Shown: positions 1 to 12,476, numbered from the stretch's first letter. The stretch is DNA of 64,000 nucleotides from Anthopleura xanthogrammica (GCA_964019055.1 OZ025211.1:3270835-3334834), one strand, 5' to 3'. Notes: generated by a model not told the origin, from the sequence alone. Translations and numbers: made by a program.

Positions 1-42
1 GGAATGGATGGAATGGATGGAATGGATGGAATGGATGGAATA
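1..42 (+). repeat. (GGAATGGATG)n-type microsatellite
   Basis: Four units of a 10-bp GGAATGGATG repeat run from the first base, so the array is probably cut by the window edge. It lies in the TRPA-A intron upstream of the microexon. Confidence 0.85.
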
Positions 43-180
43 AGTGGAATGAAAAGTTAAATGGACCAGATAAAGTATGGGATAAAGTAATCATAATAAA
101 ACGAAACGACGATAATTAAGGTCACAGATCCACCTTGTAGTATGAGTTGATTCATTCAAAGTCTCTTCTTCTGTCTTCAG

Positions 181-210
181 GATATCAACACATGTGTAAC
201 ACGTCACACG
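181..210 (+). CDS. 30-nt microexon of TRPA-A (S1-S2 extracellular loop)
   Basis: The exon has a CTTCAG acceptor before it and a GTAAGT donor after it, and encodes [10 protein letters not shown] in phase 0. TRPA-B has a 30-nt exon in the same place (48901-48930, DNNRCVISYT). The match in length, phase and the N..C.....T pattern is what identifies it; alone it would be too short to call. Confidence 0.8.
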
Positions 211-3200
211 GTAAGTCACAGAGAGCCCAATTTAGATAAAAGTTTTAGCCAAAAAGAAAAGAAAATTTGGAAAACAAAATATCCTTGATTGTTGATTTTT
301 ACAAGGGGGTAACTGTTACAGGTTTCCTCGCGTCATTACCACAGGGAACCCATAAGAGGCAGGAAAATGGTGAAAAAACTGCGTCGGGTCTCAAAGTGAC
401 GGAAATTTTATTTGAGAGCTTGATGTAAACCGAGTGAAAGTTTATGTCTGTTATGTAAAAGGGTAAAACCACCCCTGGATCCGCCCCTGAACATTGATAT
501 TGATATATTGATGCTTGCTTTGCTTTTGGTTATTGTTTCTTAATCTTGGATCATCTTTTGTCCATAGGATATTCAAATATACCAAATAGCATTGGTAGTG
601 GTGATTGTGGTTCTACATCTAACAGTCACACTGTTCCACATGTACAAACAGGTAAGGAAGAGACACTATTGCGCATGCGTGTCTACTGAATATACAAAGC
701 ATTTCGCGAGTATAGTGTCTTAATAAACACAATATGAAAGAATTACCAACATTTGTTTATAAAATTGACTTTAAGTTTTGGCATTTGTCCATTTTTGATC
801 AGGTAAGTTTGAAAGTCATAATTGCATACTATGTTTACAATAGTCCCCTTCACAGTCCCTGCGCCATCTTGGAAGGTAGCCGGGCCTTTTGCATCGAAGC
901 AACCTTTTTTAACTTTTAACACCTTGGACAACTACTCACATGTCTCTTTCATTGCAAGCTCACCGTTCGTCTCGCTTTGATGCAAAGGCCCGGCTACCTT
1001 TCAAGATGGCGCAGGGAACTGTGAAGGAGACTATTGCACGAAGTTAGCAAGAATACGTCTCTACTAATTTGCATACGGATTTAGAGCATGCGCAGACCTG
1101 TTTTACTCGTGATAAAAGAGATTTCAGCAACAGTTTTTATCAAAAAGACCTACAAAGTTATAAATAATTCATCGTCTCCAAGTCCTTCTGTTTTATTCCT
1201 ACAGCAGCTTGATCCCGAAATGTTTTTGTCTGTTGTTTTTTGTTTGATCTCCTAGAAATTAGCCTGGCTAACTTCTGCGACTAACATCATTGAACTGGTA
1301 GCGTATCTCGCTGCTATCATATCATTGGTTCCCACATGTGAGTGTAAATGGGGGTATCAGAAAGAAGCTGCAGCGGTGGGATTGTTCTTTGGATGGATTA
1401 ACCTGATTATGTACTTGCAAAGGTGTGTTATTGGTATTCTAACCATCTATCTTATCCCATATTATCCTCTCATCCAACCATTCATCTCAATCATCGATCA
1501 AACTCACTCCACCAACCCATCAATCAAATTCCATTCAGATATCCATCCCTCCTTCCTTCCCTCCCTCCAACTAACAACCCACCCATTTCCCCCCAATCAT
1601 CCACCCATCCACCTATCCACCAATCAATCCATCCATCCATCACTTCCGCTTTCCCTCCCTCCACCCACCCACCTATCCATCCATCCATTCATCCACCCAT
1701 ACACCCATTCATCCATCCATCCATTCATCCATCCATCCATCCATCCATCCTTCCATCCACCTTTCCATCCTTCCATCCAAATTCCATGTATCTCATCCAA
1801 TTCTATCAAGCATTTTGCCCTCTCTCTTACTCCACAGGCTTCCATCCTACGGTAAATACGTCATCATGCTGTACCGCATGTTCATCACATTACTCAAGGT
1901 ATAGGCATCAGAAGTATATAGAAAATTTCCCCTCCTCTCTTGTTCTCTCTTGTTCTCTCTTGTTCTCTCTTGTTCTCTCTTGTTCTCTTTTTTTTTTCGG
2001 GGGTCTTATTATTTTTTTACATTGTAAAATTACATTGCATTCTGTTTCATGACAGTGCACCTAACCCCTGATACAATATTTCAGTATTGATTCTACATGA
2101 AGTAAATAGCTGAATGGTGTAATATTTCTTTATTTGAGCGTTGCGTATTTACGTTATAAAGGTTTATACTTCGAATATGATAACGACTGTGTCAATGATT
2201 GAATATATTTGTTTTACTCGTAGTACTAACACTATTATGAGAATTTAAAGTAAACATCGTGGAAACCACGAGTGTAATGATGATGTGTGAACTTGTTAAA
2301 GTTTGTATATTTAATGAAGCCTGGGATGATGTAACAGTTATTAACAAATTGGAAGTATAAACCTTTATAGCTTAAATACGCAACACTCAAATGGAGAAAT
2401 ATTTCACCATTCAACTATTCACTTCATGTAGAATCAATACTGAAACCATTGAATCAGGGGTTAGGTGTACTTTAACGAAATGTCTTTGTGTGTGTTTTTG
2501 CAGGTCCTGCTGCTGTTTGGTCTCTTTATCTTTGCGTTTGGCGCCACATTTCATCAGATCATGCCGTCAGAGATGCAGGTAATCATACTTTAGGTATTTT
2601 GATTCTAATACTAATCGAACGACTCCTCTTTGTTGAAGCTAAATCAAGGGTGGTGTAGCAGTCTGTATACTGCCTCTAATCTTTGGGGTCCTGAGTGCGA
2701 TTCCTGAACTTTGCATCACTTAAGTAGAGTTTGTTGGGTCTATCTCTTGATTTGAGAGGTTTTCTTAAAGTTCTTCAATTTTCCTCCCTCCTCGAAACCT
2801 AATTTTTTCAATATTTGAGTTAGTCCAGTCTACGAATTCTTACAATTGTGCCTCTATTAAGTTGCTAATATCTAGGTATCGGTCGTTTGTCAAAGTCACC
2901 AAAAGGATTTTTTAACACCATTTCAAACCTCTATTTATCGACCAACCTCTATTTACCGGTCACTTGTGGTCACTTAATATTGCTGTATTATCACTTTTAG
3001 GATGATCCATTCAACGATCTGTGGACTACGATGATGACCGTGTTTATCATGACACTTGGCGAGATCAACTACGGGGATGTATTCATGCCTTGGACGAAGT
3101 TGCACTATCCTTACTTGGTTAACATTATGGTAGTGATGTTTTGTCTAACCATGCCTATCATCCTAATGAACATGCTGGTAAGTAGCATTCAGCATCCAAG

Positions 3201-5652
3201 AACCAGTATAACGAGAGAAACTTGTGCGTAACTTGTGTCCAGTATAGCATACACGGGGGAACTTGTGCGCAACTTGTGTCCAGTATAGCATACACGGGGA
3301 AACGTGTGCGCAACTTGTGTCCAGTATAGCATACACGGGGAAACTTGTGCGCAACTTGTGTCCAGTATAGCATACACGGGAAACGTGTGCGCAAATTGTG
3401 TCCAGTATAGCATACACGGGGAAACGTGTGCGCAACTTGTGTCCAGTATAGCATACACAGGGAAACTTGTGCGCAACTTGTGTCCAGTATAGAATACACG
3501 GGGAAACTTGTGCGCAACTTGTGTCCAGTATAACAAGAGTGGCATCACGTGGTCTGAAATGGGCACAACAAACAACGGAGGTAAAGAGGTGTATTTGTGA
3601 GATGAGAGTGCTTAAAATATTAAAAGTAGTGATTGTGAAGTGCGTTGGCCAAGGAGACTCCGCAACGATGACTCTTCGACATACAATGCATTGCGCAACC
3701 CCATTCACAGACGCACTATTCTATTTTATGCACCAGGCATCTTGCCTCATCTTACAAATGATTGCTCTATCATTATTATTCCAACCAGGTCGGTTTGTCT
3801 GTAGGAGATATTGACAAGATTGAACAAACTGCTTTGATTGATCGATATGTTTTACAGGTGGGAGCCAATGATAAATAAAGATTAATCTTTATGCAGGGCC
3901 GTAGCAAGCCTTGGAACTGGGAGATGGGGGATGGGGGGAGGGGGACACAAAGTAACTTCGCAACTCGTGATCATAAAAAAATCCATATTGGAAACAACTG
4001 CCATAAAAATCCACGCTATCTTTCCTTTCTTTCTTTCGTCCTGTTTTCATTCCTTTTTCATCCTTCCTTCTTTCCTTCCTCTTTTTGTCGGTTGTTATTG
4101 TTTATTATTATTATTTTTTGCTAGTTCGTGTTCAAAAACATTCCATTGACATATAGCATTCTCTTTTAGGTGAATCTTTTAAATAGCATCGAAAATTCTC
4201 TTCCTTTTTGTCTCTTGAGGCGACTTCAGAAGAAAGTTGTGACCCTTTATCCCAATAAACGATCAATCCGTTCAAAAGTAAGTACTCAAAATTATAACAT
4301 TGATATGGTACAAGAATTTTTTGCCGAATTTTTTTGTTTTTATCAAAAACTAGATATTTGATGCTTTGGTTGGGTTTGGTAAAGCGGATGAAATTGGAAA
4401 TAAAGATGAAGAGGTGGAAGAGTTAGCCGAGTCAGTGAAAGAATTGCACGAGAAGATAGAAGAACAAGCGCATACGTAAGTAACTAAATAACAAAAAAGA
4501 TTTTATCATACGAAGGCGAATTCCGAGTTTAAATGAGGGTTTTGGAGAGCACTCTACGGGCGCGCATCCTTTCCGACTGTCAAAAAGTATTATGATCTTA
4601 ACCACTACCACTACCACTACCACTACCACTACCACTACCACTACCACTACCACTGCCACTGCCACTGCCACTGCCACTGCCACTGCCACTGCCACTGCCA
4701 CTGCCACTGCCACTGCCACTGCCACTGCCACTGCCACTGCCACTGCCACTACCACTACCACTACCACTACCACTGCCACTGCCACTGCCACTGCCACTGC
4801 CACTGCCACTGCCACTACCACTACCACTGCCACTGCCACTGCCACTGCCACTGCCACTGCCACTGCCACTGCCACTGCCACTGCCACTGCCACTGCCACT
4901 GCCACTGCCACTGCCACTGCCACTGCCACTGCCACTGCCACTGCCACTGCCACTGCCACTGCCACTGCCACTGCCACTGCCACTGCCACTGCCACTGCCA
5001 CTGCCACTGCCACTGCCACTGCCACTGCCACTGCCACTGCCACTGCCACTGCCACTGCCACTGCCACTGCCACTGCCACTGCCACTGCCACTGCCACTAC
5101 CACTACCACTGCCACTGCCACTGCCACTGCCACTGCCACTGCCACTACCACTACCACTGCCACTGCCACTGCCACTGCCACTGCCACTGCCACTGCCACT
5201 ACCACTACCACTGCCACTGCCACTGCCACTGCCACTGCCACTGCCACTGCCACTGCCACTACCACTACCACTACCACTACCACTACCACTACCACTGCCA
5301 CTGCCACTGCCACTGCCACTGCCACTGCCACTGCCACAACTTTTCAAAATGATCCACCCACCAACAACTAACCATGAGTAATAGTAAAGGCAACAGGCAT
5401 CTGACCACCAATAATCATGGATCCTTTTTCGCATTTTAAATTTGAAGTTTTAAAATTACATTAACTCTCCAAGATAATTCTACTTGACCCTCAGGGAGTT
5501 GATCCAGATTCTGTAGGTTTGATTCAAATATTAACAGACTTCAACTTTGCAGAATCGATGAGATGACGGTTATGATCAAAGAGATGTTCAACACAATGAA
5601 ACAGGTGGAGGAGGAGAAGGCAGCCAGGGCAAAACAGGAAGCCAGTTCCTAA
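181..5652 (+). CDS. TRPA1-like cation channel, C-terminal half (TRPA-A), 5' truncated by the window edge
   Basis: This is the transmembrane and C-terminal half of a TRPA-family plasma-membrane cation channel. Coding exons: 181-210, 568-651, 1256-1422, 1838-1898, 2504-2578, 3001-3177, 3789-3857, 4170-4277, 4354-4475 and 5553-5652. All have AG/GT ends, and together they give 993 nt in one frame, or 330 residues before the TAA at 5650-5652. In order they encode the extracellular microexon, S2, S3 with the CECKWG and [10 protein letters not shown] motifs, the S4-S5 segment ([12 protein letters not shown]), S5, the pore ([14 protein letters not shown]) with S6 ([12 protein letters not shown]), the TRP-like segment ([11 protein letters not shown]), and a charged, probably coiled-coil tail. 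Every exon matches TRPA-B in order and phase. The ankyrin repeats and S1 must lie upstream of base 1. I saw no obvious AATAAA in the first 600 bases after the stop. Confidence 0.9.
568..651 (+). CDS. TRPA-A exon encoding S2
   Basis: The exon is 84 nt, phase 0 at both ends, with a CCATAG acceptor and a GTAAGG donor. It encodes 28 residues with a strongly hydrophobic core ([12 protein letters not shown]), as expected for S2. Its TRPA-B counterpart at 48576-48656 is one codon shorter and differs greatly in sequence, so this helix evolves fast between the two copies. Confidence 0.8.
839..1035. mobile_element. Palindromic MITE-like element, family M1, copy 1
   Basis: Long terminal inverted repeats begin AATAGTCCCCTTCACAG and end CTGTGAAGGAGACTATT. 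The arms contain GCGCCATCTTGGAAGGTAGCC and its complement, so the element can fold into one long hairpin. A second copy lies at 6476-6684. It has no coding capacity and sits in the intron between the S2 and S3 exons of TRPA-A. I could not fix a target-site duplication with confidence. Confidence 0.75.
1550..1790 (+). repeat. (ATCC)n-rich degenerate microsatellite
   Basis: A pyrimidine-rich tract made mostly of CCAT/ATCC tetranucleotides with CCTT and CACC variants. It fills most of the intron between the S3 and S4-S5 exons of TRPA-A. The open frames across it are products of the repeat, which rarely makes stop codons. Confidence 0.85.
1938..1987 (+). repeat. (TTGTTCTCTC)n tandem repeat
   Basis: About five copies of a 10-bp unit lie about 40 bp after the 3' end of the TRPA-A exon at 1838-1898, followed by a short T run. 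Confidence 0.8.
2653..2800 (+). mobile_element. tRNA-like SINE fragment (family S1)
   Basis: The segment has a head resembling a pol III B box (GAGTGCGATTCCTGAAC), then TGATTTGAGAGGTTTTCTT and TTTTCCTCCCTCCTCGAAA. The same order of blocks occurs in the copies at 52917-53160, 53433-53575 and 55515-55745. The A-box region is degenerate, so this is an old copy. Confidence 0.5.
3001..3177 (+). CDS. TRPA-A pore and S6 exon
   Basis: This 177-nt exon encodes the pore helix and selectivity filter ([15 protein letters not shown]) followed by S6 ([17 protein letters not shown]). The acidic E of LGEINY sits where TRPA1 channels carry the acidic filter residue. The donor GGTAAGTAG is followed about 40 bp later by the 41-bp minisatellite. 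Confidence 0.88.
3218..3533 (+). repeat. 41-bp minisatellite, about 8 copies
   Basis: Tandem units of 41 bp carry the core TGTGTCCAGTATAGCATACA followed by CGGGGAAACTTGTGCGCAAC. Copies differ by a few substitutions and single-base deletions. The array begins about 40 bp after the donor of the TRPA-A pore exon. Open frames on both strands here are repeat artefacts. Confidence 0.9.
3919..3944 (+). other. G-quadruplex motif
   Basis: Four G runs of 3, 5, 6 and 5 bases are separated by loops of 4, 2 and 1 bases, which meets the canonical four-tract rule. It lies on the coding strand in the TRPA-A intron between 3857 and 4170, so it could fold in the DNA or the pre-mRNA. Whether it folds in the cell is not visible here. 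Confidence 0.7.
4600..5336 (+). repeat. (CCACTR)n hexanucleotide array, about 737 bp
   Basis: An almost uninterrupted run of CCACTG and CCACTA hexamers, with the two variants grouped in blocks: CCACTA at both ends, mainly CCACTG in the middle, and short CCACTA islands. It occupies most of the last intron of TRPA-A (4476-5552). Several frames are open throughout (Thr/Ala, Ser/Gly, Ala/Val dipeptides) only because the unit contains no stop codon. Confidence 0.95.
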
Positions 5653-6475
5653 CATTTGGCTGCTATTTCAGGTTTAACAGGTTCTCTTGGAGGTGGAAGT
5701 GGAGAGGGGAAAGATAGGAGGGGAAGAAATGCAGAGCTGCATAAGCAATGTATATATAGCATCTCTCTTTCTCTCTATCTCTCTCTCTCTCTCTGTTACC
5801 AGCACGTGTAGCTGTTGAGTACGAGAGAATCAAGCTTAGGAACACGAGGCATATCCGATTGGCTCTTTTACAGTGGTCCTCTGATATGGGCAAAGCTAGC
5901 CGATCACCGCACGCATGCGTTATATCGTCAAACATTTTATCATAATACTCGATATAGTATTTTTACACTTGCGTCCAAGTTCCCACACATCCATACATTA
6001 TATTAATTCCAATAACCAATGCATACTAGTTGTAATGTATCCATATATAACTAAACATACATAATTTATCTTAGCGCGCACTTCTGCTTTAGGTCTTTTT
6101 TATTAACTTTTCACGGATTTTTCAAATGTGCATTTTTAGAACCTAAGACGTACGTAGTGAGACGTTTTCACGTTATTTAGTTGAACACCAGGAAGAATGT
6201 TAACTCATATCTAACATCCATATAACTAGATATATAAATTAGCATGATGACGCACACAGTTTTTATGATAATTTTTTATAGATTTTCATCTGTATTTTCA
6301 CGTTTATTTGGTTGAAAGATTTTGGCGAAAATAACGAAAATCCATTGGCGCTGAAGATCACTCAGATATACACTATATAAACACTTTGAAAACAATCTAG
6401 ACTCAGTGATAAACAAGTGAGTGCATGTAGGCTTGTGTATATTTTTAATCGTTCAATGTTAAGCACACATAAATT
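5653..6475. other. 3' flank of TRPA-A, no gene seen
   Basis: AT-rich DNA containing a (CT)n microsatellite at about 5762-5798 and no frame resembling a protein family. It must contain the 3' UTR of TRPA-A, but no clear polyadenylation signal stands out. Confidence 0.5.
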
Positions 6476-6684
6476 AATAGTCCCCTTCACAGTTCCCTGC
6501 GCCATCTTGAAAGGTAGCCGTGCCTTTGCATCGAAGCGAGACATGAGGTGATAGAGACCTTTTTTTAACACCTTGGACAATTATTTACATGTTTCTGTCA
6601 TTGCAAGGTCACCTCATGTCTCGCTTCGATGCAAAGGCACGGCTACCTTTCAAGATGGCGCAGGAAACTGTGAAAGGGACTATT
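6476..6684. mobile_element. Palindromic MITE-like element, family M1, copy 2
   Basis: Same terminal repeats as the copy at 839-1035, with AATAGTCCCCTTCACAG at one end and the near-complement at the other. The arms are better preserved here and include GACATGAGGTGA and its complement nearer the centre. It lies between TRPA-A and Fox-1. Confidence 0.75.
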
Positions 6685-9600
6685 TGTGTTTTTCGATTTT
6701 CCTTGAAAGTTTAGTTCGCACTGGAACAGTACTGAATTTATTTAGCACTAAATACTACAAAATAGTGGAATGTCCACCGAATGTTTTCTATTGTTTCATC
6801 CATGCTGTTTAGTACGAATTAGTGCTACTTATAGTATATGGTATACTGGTTCAGGGATGAAGTATTTGTACTCTATTTCTTTATTTATTATTATTAATTA
6901 TTGATTGATTATTAATAAGTCAAAAAATATATCATATTTTTTTCATTTGATTCCCACATTATTATCCATTGCGTTAATCCCTGATCCTTTTTAATTTTGG
7001 TCTCTGATCCCTAATCTACTAGTACAGTCCTTTCTTTACACTCAAAAACCTGTTCAACATGTCGCTATTATCAACAAACACAATATAAAAATCAAAAACA
7101 AATTAATTTTTAAGAAAAAAATCATTTTGTACGACATTTTCATGAAACTAAATTCGTGACATTGAACGGCTATTTCAAGCAGGATGCACAAAAGAATTTG
7201 AACTATTTTAAGTTTAGTAAATTTACTTGTGTTAATGGGCTATTATTGAATATGGCTACGCTCAACGGGTCGATAATCCTTCAACAATATACTCTAAATA
7301 TCCGAACCATTTCCTTAGCTGTTTATTGTATTTTCGTGTTACCAGCACGTTGTTTAACGTCAGCACTATTGTGTTTGGCAGCCTGTTGTAGTAGAGATAT
7401 TACAAGCATGACCTTGGATGGTACTACGCTTCAATACTGTTTGAAGTACACACTCAGCTTGAGCCCGCACGCAACCTTACTGAAAACTTAAGCGAGAAAC
7501 GTTGAACTCTGACACTTAAAAAAGTTTTAGCACGCAATTATATTATTAACCAATCAGAATACGTAACAAATGCGTACCCTTCAATCAAAAACCTTCAGTT
7601 TGAGTGCCATTTGATTAGACAAGGAAATTTTTGAATTTATTTTTTAACCCATTGGATCAATAACAGCAACAATAAAAACAATCTGTAGGTCTTGGGCTAA
7701 TGAGAAAATAGGCGAAAATATTTCAATAAGTGTTTCGCAATCCGTTAGATACTTTTTTTCGCAATTAATTTCCTCAAATGACTTGGATAGGACGGGCACT
7801 TGCCCTTAAAGTCGAAAACAGCGAAATACGGTACCTAAAAATCGTAATTCGTTTGAAAAATGAAATCTTTGTATCCTGATTTTCAAAGAGTTTGCGGGTT
7901 GGTTCAACGGCTGAGCTGGTAGAGTTGTATACACACAGCAAGGGACTGCACGAAATCTTCACAAATCCTTTTACAGAACAAGCATGTTTTTCAACTCGTA
8001 TTAGAAGCATTCGTTAACAAACTATAAATAAATATCTCCATACTTATATACCTGCTTTTTTGCTGATTCATCGCTCGGTTCTCGATTCATCTTTTTACTC
8101 AACCATCTCGAACAAAACAACTTGTTCAGTTTCTTAATAAAAAAAATCCTTAAGAATCGCTTTATTTAACTATTGACCACGAAAAGCTAACATCGATCTA
8201 TTCTACGGTTAACGAACCACAGATATTTTTTCTTTTTATATAGAAGGATCATCTGGAATGTTCTCAAACGTAAAACACATTGTTAGCAGTTAAAAAACTG
8301 CGCGCGCGCTCCTACAATGAATCGTAAGCTCCTCCATATCATCTTCCACACTTGGGGACCAAAAAAGCATTTCTTAACTAGTACTACATTGGGTAAAAAA
8401 TAATATTTGATATTGGAACCAAAACCAATGAATACTTAAGTTCACGATTTCTCAGCAATTGCTTTCGCGAAGCACCTTGAAGTATATATAAGAAAATTCA
8501 GAATTTTTAAGGAGAATTTTAGAAAGATTCTAAGACGAAGTATGAGGCGACAAATGGGAGCAGTTGGACACATCACTATTCTTTGGTGTTAATGTGATCA
8601 CCAAAAGCTTTTGTTCAAAGGCTATTGAAATAACAAGACTATAAGCGATACGTTAATAATCAAGTTGGGCTTCGAAAGCTTGTACTTCTCGTGTCAATTA
8701 AGTCTTTATAAATTTATTCCAAGCTTTTTAATCTCATGTAAAACAAATTAGATGTCTTATGAGCCCATGGTAGTTGGGTTTGATAGTGGTAAACGCGAAA
8801 ATCTTGGCGCTTTTTTCCATAAAGAGTTCGTTCGGTCTTGCAATTGTGAAACCTTAAAAAGCCGGATACCTTAACTTATACCCAAACAGTTTTATTGATC
8901 AAAACCGGGCTGTTCTTTTTGCTGTTTCCTTACAATTACAATCGAATTTGAGGTGTGTAATTTGTTTTGTGGCCTCCAACAACGTTTTGTTTTCAAAGAC
9001 TCTCTTTTGAGTTTATTACATGCGCGATATAATACTAACAATTACAAAATTAGTGTTAAGCACTGGTTAACAAGGAACACTGAATTGTATTAATTCTTGT
9101 CATTGCTTAAATCTTTTATGGAAAACATATTTCATTATATTTGTAAACAGATTGCGAGTTAAGAATAAGATTAATCTACCTCACAAAGATCCCAGCTAAG
9201 TTAGTTTTGTCCGACTGTTTTTATGTATCCCACATAGAGGAGCTATATGGAACTTCCGAAGATTAGCTGGTTGTAGTATGAATACACCGAGGTGGTCCAG
9301 TTCGGCTTTTAATATAGAACATTGAAGAAGAGAGTATTGCTTACAACTGCTACAAGACTGACTCATAAAATAAGAACACGAAGGCACAAAGGACTTGTAA
9401 TTGTACACATTCCAGTTAAGTCTTAGTAAATGCACTGTATTGTGGTATCTTGACAATATTCGTGATTCAAAACTCAGGAGTATTCAACTGTCTTTTCTTC
9501 CATGCTGGCTTTGCATATTTCATTGACTATAAAATGACTATACAATTTTACCCGTTTTACTATTTTCTATCAGAATAAATATTGCCCTGAAATTCAGGCC

Positions 9601-12476
9601 GGGAAATGGCCGGAAAAAATCACTGTTTTCAGGGAATGAATCTAAGATTATGAACTTCAACCAGATATCTCGTGCAAAGAAAAACATATTTTTAACATCA
9701 TATAAAATATTTTTAAAGAGATGGTTAAAAAATATATATCTTTACAATCTCTTGATCAAACCCATTTATCGTGTACTTAACGTTTCTAGTTACCTAATCG
9801 GACACAATTTTGACTTAGCGAACTTATTGTCATTATTATTATTCATATATTTCCTTGAATTACTAACCGGGCACAATTCATACGAAGGTTTATAACTCAT
9901 TTGTTGATTTTCGTAATGTACTAGATCAAAGAACTCCGCATTTTTCTTTTAATACATTTTCGCTTTATTTTGGCTTGGTCCCGTACAAAGCTCTCAGAAG
10001 CGCGGCCTTCTGCTATTAGATGTAACCGATAGCTTATCCCATTCTAAGTTCGCTATTATTCTCGCGCTTGTTAGTTTAAGATGGACTTCATTTCCGTCCG
10101 TACTTCCTGAGCATGTTAGCTTGAACCAGCAAAGGTTGTCAAGAAAGACACTTGATTTTTTGCTTGCTTTGTCTAGATTAGAATTTAAAGTATCTGAATT
10201 GAAGACGGACTTGACCGGTTCATAACGGTAGAATTGTTTGGTTTGTCATTCAATTTATTGAAACCTTCATGAATAGAACTCCCGACAATGCAAGCCTAGA
10301 GCTTCCATAGGCAAAGCAAATCTTACACAAACTTTACAGCCATGCTTGGACACGATTTAAACTCAAATTTAATTCAAAAAGCTAGCTTAAAAAAGCATAA
10401 ATGCCAAACCCGTACAGACATACAGATCTAGAACGAGAATCTCTTAGAATCTAATTCATATTAATCAGATTTAAAACTAATTTAAAAAACAACAGGAATT
10501 AGGAGCAAATCGCTTGAAAAGTGCATTAAAATCGAGCCGAAAAAACAACCATATTATCCACCATAACAAAACACTTGAAATAAATTTTCAGGGGATTTCG
10601 ACAAACACGCCACGCAACTTATCCGAGTTATCTAAGGCGTCTTTCAGTTTCATAAAGTTAAATAGGTCTTTAGTCACTAGATTAATTTATTAGGAAATCA
10701 AATAAAACAGAATCCACTAGAAGCTAGGAAAAATAGATTACTGTAATTACCACGAGACAACTGATATTTACTTTGCCGGCAACGGATACTCCAGCCAGTG
10801 AAGTCAATAATTTCATCGGAATTATTGTTTACACGGACAGACTGTTTGAAGGTCATTTTTTTCAACTTCAAAAAAATAAATTCATGCTATTTTTCAGCTA
10901 GAAATTCATAACATTAGTCGATGTATTTGAAGTTTATAAATATATTTATTTATTATCTTTGTAATTTAGTATTTTTCGTCCAACATTTTGATTAAATATG
11001 GAAGGAATTGTGTTCCCATTCTCTGAGAAAAAATAAAACATTTTTTCTTAAAAATTATAATTTGGCAATAAATTTTATACTCGCGATTTTGAAATTTGTC
11101 AGTCTGGCAGAAACTTTATTTTGGAATGTTTTCATATTCTTTTTCGGTATGTTTTAAATTTCGGCTTTTTTAAATGTCTTCGATATCAAAAATCATATGT
11201 TTGAACATCGTAATTTTTACTGGAACTTTTTTTTATTATTATATGTGTAAATTTAACCCATTTTTTCAAGACTTTTTTTGCTGCTTAAATGATTATAAAA
11301 TTACTGGGCGAGTAGTTAACGTTTTCAAGCTTTAAACTCACTTGTTTCTTTATCAAATTAATCCACAATTTTTCGGCAAATGTCTTAACCGAACATCAAA
11401 ATAACTGAAATTATTACAAAATCTCTATGTACACAATTTGTCATTTAGGCTGGTCAACTTTTGCGATTGTTTAACCTCGTTGAACCCAATCAAAATAATC
11501 CAAGATATGGGTGTTTATAGTCCTTAAGAAGAGAAGACGATCTAATTATCATTCGAGAACAGCTGGTTTAAGCGAGGAAGAAAAGAAATCAAAGACATTA
11601 GAAGCCTGAAAAAGAACGAGAAATAACAAAGCTCTAGAGAAAAAAAAAAAGAAGAAAAAAAAGACGAGTCTAAAAAAGGGATTGGTTGGTGTAAGAAAGA
11701 AAATTAAATGAAGAAAGAGATGAATAGATGTTTAAGTATGCTGGTGTAGGGTGGTTTAGCAAACATGAACAGACACATAAATATTCAAGGGAATACAAAA
11801 AAAGGTTTCCAATCCATCGAGTATTAAATGAGGGTTGTCGGACATTGATTTTTAGAAAAACAGAATAGAGATAAAAGCAGAACGGATGTGAATCCTGAGT
11901 AGAGTTAATTACTTCAACTAACATGTTATTGTATCGGAGTCTCTAAGAGTTTTCTTCATCAACTATGTCTTCCTGAACAAAAAAAATCAACCACTTTCTT
12001 AAGAAATTCCTCAAAAATCACTCCTTTTTTTAACCAAATTCTCCATCTTTGCGTTTAACAAATATATATGTCTTTGGTGTAAAACGTTGACACAAGAACT
12101 AACGACAAACAAAGCTTTAAATGAAAATTTCGCGACATTTTGGAGTGACAGAAATCATCATGTATTTCACACTTTTTCTCAGAAGTTGTTTTAGATTCTT
12201 CAACAGATACCTTGATAATTCTATGTCACTTCAAAATTCAGGAAAAAGCTTTTTTAAGATCAAAGTTTCCCAAACATGTAGACAAATTTTTGATCTAAGA
12301 AAGCTCACTAAAATATTTTTGTGGAAATGAAAAAAAAGCTTAAATTTTACACTTTAAAATATCCCCCAAAATCCCCTCAGCCATTAAGAAATTCATTTGA
12401 AAAGTAGAAACCCAAAACTCGAACAAAGTTCCCCTAAATTAATCCAAAAATAAGACTTTGTTATAAGAATAAAACG
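6685..12476. other. Gene-free AT-rich spacer between TRPA-A and Fox-1
   Basis: Only short frames without family resemblance are present, and codon-like structure is lacking on both strands. Visible items are poly-A/poly-T runs and a purine-rich tract near 11580-11670. I recognise no RNA gene, transposase or other coding feature. Enhancers could be present but cannot be read by eye. Confidence 0.5.

Noticed and set aside
1325..2052. Open frames rich in His, Pro and Ser
   Set aside because: Only 1325-1422 is coding, as the end of the S3-S4 exon of TRPA-A. The rest is the ATCC microsatellite inside the following intron.
3158..3708. Frames of 119-181 residues on the minus strand with a repeated [12 protein letters not shown] motif
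   Set aside because: They come from the 41-bp minisatellite; the repeat unit creates the protein repeat, and no flanking domain exists.
4432..5434. Long open frames on both strands reading as Ala-Val, Thr-Ala or Ser-Gly dipeptides
   Set aside because: They are the translation of the CCACTR hexanucleotide array, which contains no stop codon in these frames.
7890..7960. tRNA-like stretch GGCTGAGCTGGTAGAG
   Set aside because: It resembles a pol III A box, but no B box or cloverleaf follows at the right distance, so it is not a tRNA gene.
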